Assembly: GCA_025059375.1 (NCBI GenBank)
Contig: JANXDO010000004.1
Location: 124,001 to 188,000 of the forward strand
Direction of reading: 5' to 3'
Length of the DNA stretch: 64,000 nt
Source of the DNA: Candidatus Nezhaarchaeota archaeon
GTDB taxonomy: Archaea; Thermoproteota; Methanomethylicia; Nezhaarchaeales; WYZ-LMO8
In this document: positions 60,562-64,000 of the stretch, piece after piece
Layout: each line of letters starts with the position of its first letter
Position numbering within the stretch: position 1 is the first letter of the stretch
Position numbers and translations under genes: made by a program
The notes under the pieces: generated by a model
Told to the model about the DNA's origin: nothing
What the model saw: only the letters and a program-made list of their open reading frames with translations
The model's database searches: none

Positions 60562-61491
60562 ATGCACCTTAGACCCCTCATAACAGTCATCTATGAGAGA
60601 GCTTGGGACATCTTTTGGAACATAACTCGAAACATTATTTGGAATAGTGTTATCTACATTATGCTTGGTAAAGAATGGTCTACTAAGTACAAGTACTATC
60701 ATGATAGACTTGAACCACTTTTCAAATTGCTTCGCTATTTACTTGTTTGGCTTAGAGGATTTACGGTGATGCGAATTGGAAAGTTAGCTCTTCTAATAAA
60801 GTCTCATTGGGGGACCATATTAACGCCCCCCGAGGTCGATGCTATGGTGTGGCTAATACGAGAGATTTATTTTGACCAAGTTTATGATGGGTTTTACCGT
60901 CTAGGGGGCGATGATGTTGTCGTTGATGTGGGAGCTCATGTTGGCTTGTTTACTTTAAAGGTAGCTGGAAAAGTTAAGAGAGTGATTGCAGTAGAACCAC
61001 ATCCACTTAATTATGGACTCCTTAAATTAAACATAACATTAAACAATTTAAGAAACGTTATACCCATAAAAGTAGCACTATCAAATTACACCGGGAAAGC
61101 CAAACTATACCAGGGAAGCTCCATAACCCATACTTTGGGGTGTCAACACTTTAAGTCAGAGCCTGACGAAGCACTTGATGTTGATGTTGAGACTTTAGAC
61201 TCACTTCTAGATAAGCTTGGGGTGAGTAGGGTGACCTTCATCAAAATAGATGTAGAGGGTTCTGAGCTAGAGGTTCTTAAAGGCTCAGAGAAAGTGTTAA
61301 CCGTAAATAAACAGTTGTTTCTAGCAATAGCTGCTTACCATTATCCTGAGGAGCTTTCTGAAGTTGCGAGCTTCCTACAAGCTAGAGGTTTTAAAGTATT
61401 CTCTAACTCTAATAGAGCCTATGTCTACGCTTTTAAACCTCATACTCCTCCGCGCGTATCACTTGGTGAGCGCCTCATAGAGGCGCTTTAA
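60562..61491 (+). CDS. FkbM family S-adenosylmethionine methyltransferase
   Basis: 309 residues from ATG 60562, with GAGG 9 bases upstream. The open frame extends to 60286, but its first 92 codons run antisense over the flippase relic, so that part is not coding. The SAM-binding site is DDVVVDVGAHVGLFTLKVAG, followed by VIAVEPHPLNYGLLKLNI and VTFIKIDVEGSELEVLKG, the FkbM motifs. FkbM enzymes O-methylate sugars or polyketides. Next to a flippase, it probably modifies surface glycans. Confidence 0.88.
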   Translation: MHLRPLITVIYERAWDIFWNITRNIIWNSVIYIMLGKEWSTKYKYYHDRLEPLFKLLRYLLVWLRGFTVMRIGKLALLIKSHWGTILTPPEVDAMVWLIREIYFDQVYDGFYRLGGDDVVVDVGAHVGLFTLKVAGKVKRVIAVEPHPLNYGLLKLNITLNNLRNVIPIKVALSNYTGKAKLYQGSSITHTLGCQHFKSEPDEALDVDVETLDSLLDKLGVSRVTFIKIDVEGSELEVLKGSEKVLTVNKQLFLAIAAYHYPEELSEVASFLQARGFKVFSNSNRAYVYAFKPHTPPRVSLGERLIEAL

Positions 61492-61585
61492 GCGGCTTAA
61501 AGCACAATCTTAAGGGCATACTCTCGAGGATTTGCATAAACCTCCATACCCTCTCAAGAGTTAGATCCCTCTAATACTCTAGTTC

Positions 61586-63214
61586 TCAAAGATCCTGACC
61601 CCTTGAACCCATCAACCTAATTATCTTATATTCGTATCTTGAAATGGCTTTAACAAGAGGGCGAATAATCGTTATCTTAGAGTACATGCGAGTCAAATTT
61701 TCAAGATCCCAGCTCGTTAAGACTCCAAGAATTGGAGCTACCGTTAGATAAGCTACTAAGTAGACTGAGGCACACATTGCAAGATTAATGATGCTCGGTA
61801 GTGGTGAGTATAGTGAGACTGGAATTATTGGTGTTACAGCAATTAGTGAAGCAAAGTATACTCTACTTGAAGCATTAAAGTCTACCTTAACATTGTACTT
61901 CTTAATAGCACATCTTAAACCGTAAAGAACTGAAACCCCTGTAGCGATTATTATTGCTATCAGTAAACCCTCAACCTTAAGATTGGCCGTTAATGGTACG
62001 GACAGAGCTGCAAAGAGGACTGCGTGAAGTATTGCTATCTTAAGGTTCATCGTCGAATCTCCAATACCGGCGAAGAAGCTATCCAAAACTGTTGAGCCCA
62101 AACCAGCAAGAAGGTATATCATAACATATGTGGACAAGTATAGAGGTGCGTAATGATAGCTCTCACCAAATAATGCATGCACGAGACTCCTCGACATGGC
62201 AGCGACGAAAACAACAGACGGGACAATAAGCATCGAGGCGTACTTCACTGAGAGGGTAAACATGGTCTTCGCCTCATCCCCATAACCCAACTTAGAGAAG
62301 CCTGGGAAGAGAGATGTTGCCACAGGTGTCGAGATGAGGGTTATGAGGACTGCAAGGTTTAGAGCAACTCCAAAGTTTCCAATCAACTCATTAGCGACAA
62401 AGTGAGCTAAAACAATACCTCGAAAGGTCAGAATGAAGCTATATAGGACTCCGGTCAAGTGTAGCGGGAAGCCGTAGGACATCATGCTTACTAAAACCCC
62501 CCTGGACCCACCTTCAAAGCTTGTACCTGCTTTCCAATAATCCTCCTTAATCTGCCTATAACAATGATAGACTAGGACCAAGCTCAAAGCAGCCCCAGCA
62601 ATATATGCTAAAACGTTTCCAACCACTGCACCAAGTATGCCAAAACCCATAATTAACAACATTGGACCTAACACCGCTCTAAATGCTTGGCGAACAACAT
62701 CAATCATAGCATACTTCTTAATCTCTCCAAAACCTAAGAGGGTGCTGCCTGCAACTGTTGAAATGGGTTGAGCCAGAGCCAGGATTAACATCATCGCTAC
62801 TAAGTGAGCCATCTCGGGTCTATTGATAAGCAAGCTTGTAAGTTGCTTAACGAAGACGAGGCCCATCGTGAAGATAACAAATGAGATGACCAGGCTAAAG
62901 GTCAAGCTGGCTCTAAGTAGCCTTACCACTTTGCCGCTCTCTCCTCTAGACATATGTAATGCTATGAAGCGTGTCAAGGCTCGGCTTACACCATAATCTG
63001 TAAGCAGCATTAAGAAGCCCGGAACAACAAATGTTAGAGAGTAGATACCATAGAGCTCTGGACCTAATAGGCTGGCTATGGTAATCCCACATATAGCTGA
63101 TAGTGCCGTCGCTAAAACTCCACCCCAGAATAGGTGAAAACTCCCACCAATAACCTCCCCTACAACAGACATCAAGAACCTGCTTCTATCCACGGATGCA
63201 CTACTTGACGACAT
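61586..63214 (-). CDS. Polysaccharide biosynthesis flippase (MOP superfamily, Wzx-like)
   Basis: 542 residues with 12-14 helices. The opening LFWGGVLATALSAICGITIASLLGPELYGIYSL is the standard Wzx/RfbX start, with LTDYGVSRALTRFIA and VGNVLAYIAGAALSLVLVYH in the middle. It moves lipid-linked oligosaccharides across the membrane for glycoprotein or surface glycan assembly. A decayed second copy of its 3' part lies at 60.2-60.5 kb. It is convergent with the FkbM gene. Confidence 0.92.
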   Translation of the reverse strand: MSSSSASVDRSRFLMSVVGEVIGGSFHLFWGGVLATALSAICGITIASLLGPELYGIYSLTFVVPGFLMLLTDYGVSRALTRFIALHMSRGESGKVVRLLRASLTFSLVISFVIFTMGLVFVKQLTSLLINRPEMAHLVAMMLILALAQPISTVAGSTLLGFGEIKKYAMIDVVRQAFRAVLGPMLLIMGFGILGAVVGNVLAYIAGAALSLVLVYHCYRQIKEDYWKAGTSFEGGSRGVLVSMMSYGFPLHLTGVLYSFILTFRGIVLAHFVANELIGNFGVALNLAVLITLISTPVATSLFPGFSKLGYGDEAKTMFTLSVKYASMLIVPSVVFVAAMSRSLVHALFGESYHYAPLYLSTYVMIYLLAGLGSTVLDSFFAGIGDSTMNLKIAILHAVLFAALSVPLTANLKVEGLLIAIIIATGVSVLYGLRCAIKKYNVKVDFNASSRVYFASLIAVTPIIPVSLYSPLPSIINLAMCASVYLVAYLTVAPILGVLTSWDLENLTRMYSKITIIRPLVKAISRYEYKIIRLMGSRGQDL

Positions 63215-63695
63215 GACCTACAGCTAAAAGTTAGCAGTTAATAACCTCTTTAAGCCTTTCAGCCTTCAAATTCTTCTTAGGAATCATAGCAACTGCCTTT
63301 CATACGGAAAGTTGCTTAAAAGATGAGGGATGGAGCTGCTAAGGTCAAGGATACTAGTATAAACCGAGTTAAGGGAACTTAACACTAAGCTTGCCTTACA
63401 CCTTTAGGTTATATTTAATCCCTCATGCTCAAAGCAACCTTGAATAATAAACTCAAAACGATTAAGTAGGTTAAGGCTAAGACGCCCATAAAGATAACCA
63501 AGCATGGATGAAGCCTAAGAGCTCATCGCATAAAACTTAAACAAATATATTTACCCATACCCTTGCTTTGAGCAACATGAAGCTGCCCCCAATGGAGCAA
63601 TCATAAAGTTATACGCGCTGCTTAGCGTAGCATCGCTGAAAAGATCGTTAAAAGTAGATTCTGAATAGGGTAAGCTAGAAAAGGTTGAAACATCC
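63215..63695. other. Intergenic region, 480 bases, no gene seen
   Basis: Frames on both strands are short. The stretch near 63540 (ACAAATATATTTACCC) is TATA-like but has no good frame after it. No tRNA-like, C/D-box or repeat structure was recognised. Confidence 0.5.
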
Positions 63696-63992
63696 CTACG
63701 GTGGCGCACCTACGATTTCTCGTAGAACCTCTTCGCTCAAAAACACATCAATCTTCCTCCACTTAACTCCAAACTCATCTAACACTTTAAGGATGTCTCC
63801 AGCAGCTTCGCTAGAAGTCAGGATGCAACTTTCACCTAGCTTTGTTCCGCCCGACTTCGCAATGAGACCTCCTTTACCCTTCCTATAAAGGCTGTATAGA
63901 ACCCTCATTTTATCCTTATTGCTTAAGCCTGACATGTCGTAAAAGATTAGGGTGTAAGGTTTCAATTTTAAGGGCTTTAGAAAGACCTCCAT
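63696..63992 (-). CDS. Hypothetical protein near window edge
   Basis: 98 residues from ATG 63992; the frame stays open toward the window end, so the true start could lie outside. The sequence has LIFYDMSGLSNKDKMRVLYSLYRKGKGG, then SGGTKLGESCILTSSEAAGDILKVLDEFGVKW, an alternating alpha/beta pattern with a basic first half. I do not recognise the family. A small nucleic-acid-binding protein would fit the composition, but that is speculation. Confidence 0.55.
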   Translation of the reverse strand: MEVFLKPLKLKPYTLIFYDMSGLSNKDKMRVLYSLYRKGKGGLIAKSGGTKLGESCILTSSEAAGDILKVLDEFGVKWRKIDVFLSEEVLREIVGAPP

Positions 63993-64000
63993 TGGAAGCT

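Overview
The window comes from an archaeon, most likely a thermophilic, anaerobic member of the TACK group (Thermoproteota or a close lineage). Evidence: the archaeal ribosomal/secretion block uL15-SecY-EMC3-like-eL34-Cmk-eL14-Cbf5; a Cbf5 gene that can only be read through if a 23-nt bulge-helix-bulge intron is removed (a trait known from Crenarchaeota); archaeal tRNAs, one with an intron; TackOD1- and NitrOD5-like domains; archaeal pilins; archaeal-type inositol-1-phosphate synthase; GH57 and debranching enzymes; TATA boxes and many TTG/GTG starts. GC-rich tRNA stems in an AT-leaning genome fit a thermophile. No rRNA, CRISPR array or intact transposon was seen.

Layout. 1-6.3 kb: a transporter cut by the window edge, a frameshifted membrane protein, an HEXXH protein, BtpA, DUF401 and SpoIIM family proteins. 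6.3-11.8 kb: tRNA-Ser (intron), the ribosomal/secretion operon ending in intron-containing cbf5, Hsp20 and tRNA-Gly. 12-15 kb: a membrane-anchored winged-helix regulator and a secreted coiled-coil protein. 14.8-24.7 kb: redox and stress genes (thioredoxin reductase, thioredoxin, flavodiiron protein, TlpA/CcdA pair, Rieske ferredoxin, a frameshifted Dps-like ferritin, ZIP transporter), with a sugar epimerase, a LOG protein, tRNA-Glu and a glycogen-synthase-like enzyme.

25-32.3 kb: a glycogen/starch block. Five minus-strand genes (GH57, debranching enzyme, a small winged helix, a half-glycosyltransferase and a full glycosyltransferase) face a GT35-like phosphorylase on the plus strand. 32.4-40.2 kb: a 19-residue Lys/Glu micropeptide, an ABC exporter, tRNA-Leu, small membrane and zinc proteins, a TANGO2-like protein, a phosphatase-superfamily protein, a short MscS channel, inositol-1-phosphate synthase and a PadR regulator.

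40.3-48 kb: a molybdenum/tungsten oxidoreductase of the pyrogallol-phloroglucinol transhydroxylase type with its Fe-S subunit, then a GlcD-like flavoprotein, a GlcF-like Fe-S protein and a LarA-family racemase. Together they suggest anaerobic handling of hydroxylated acids or aromatics. 48.4-59.7 kb: a type IV pilus-like locus (pilin, ATPase, TadC-like platform, five secreted or pilin-like proteins) flanked by TackOD1, NitrOD5-like and KaiC-like signalling proteins. 60-64 kb: FkbM methyltransferase, a flippase, a decayed second copy of that flippase, and a small unknown protein.

The strongest observations are the cbf5 intron, the archaeal transhydroxylase-like pair with its hydroxyacid neighbours, the signalling-flanked pilus locus, the flippase relic and the KE micropeptide. 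All homology calls come from reading the translations by eye; no search was run.
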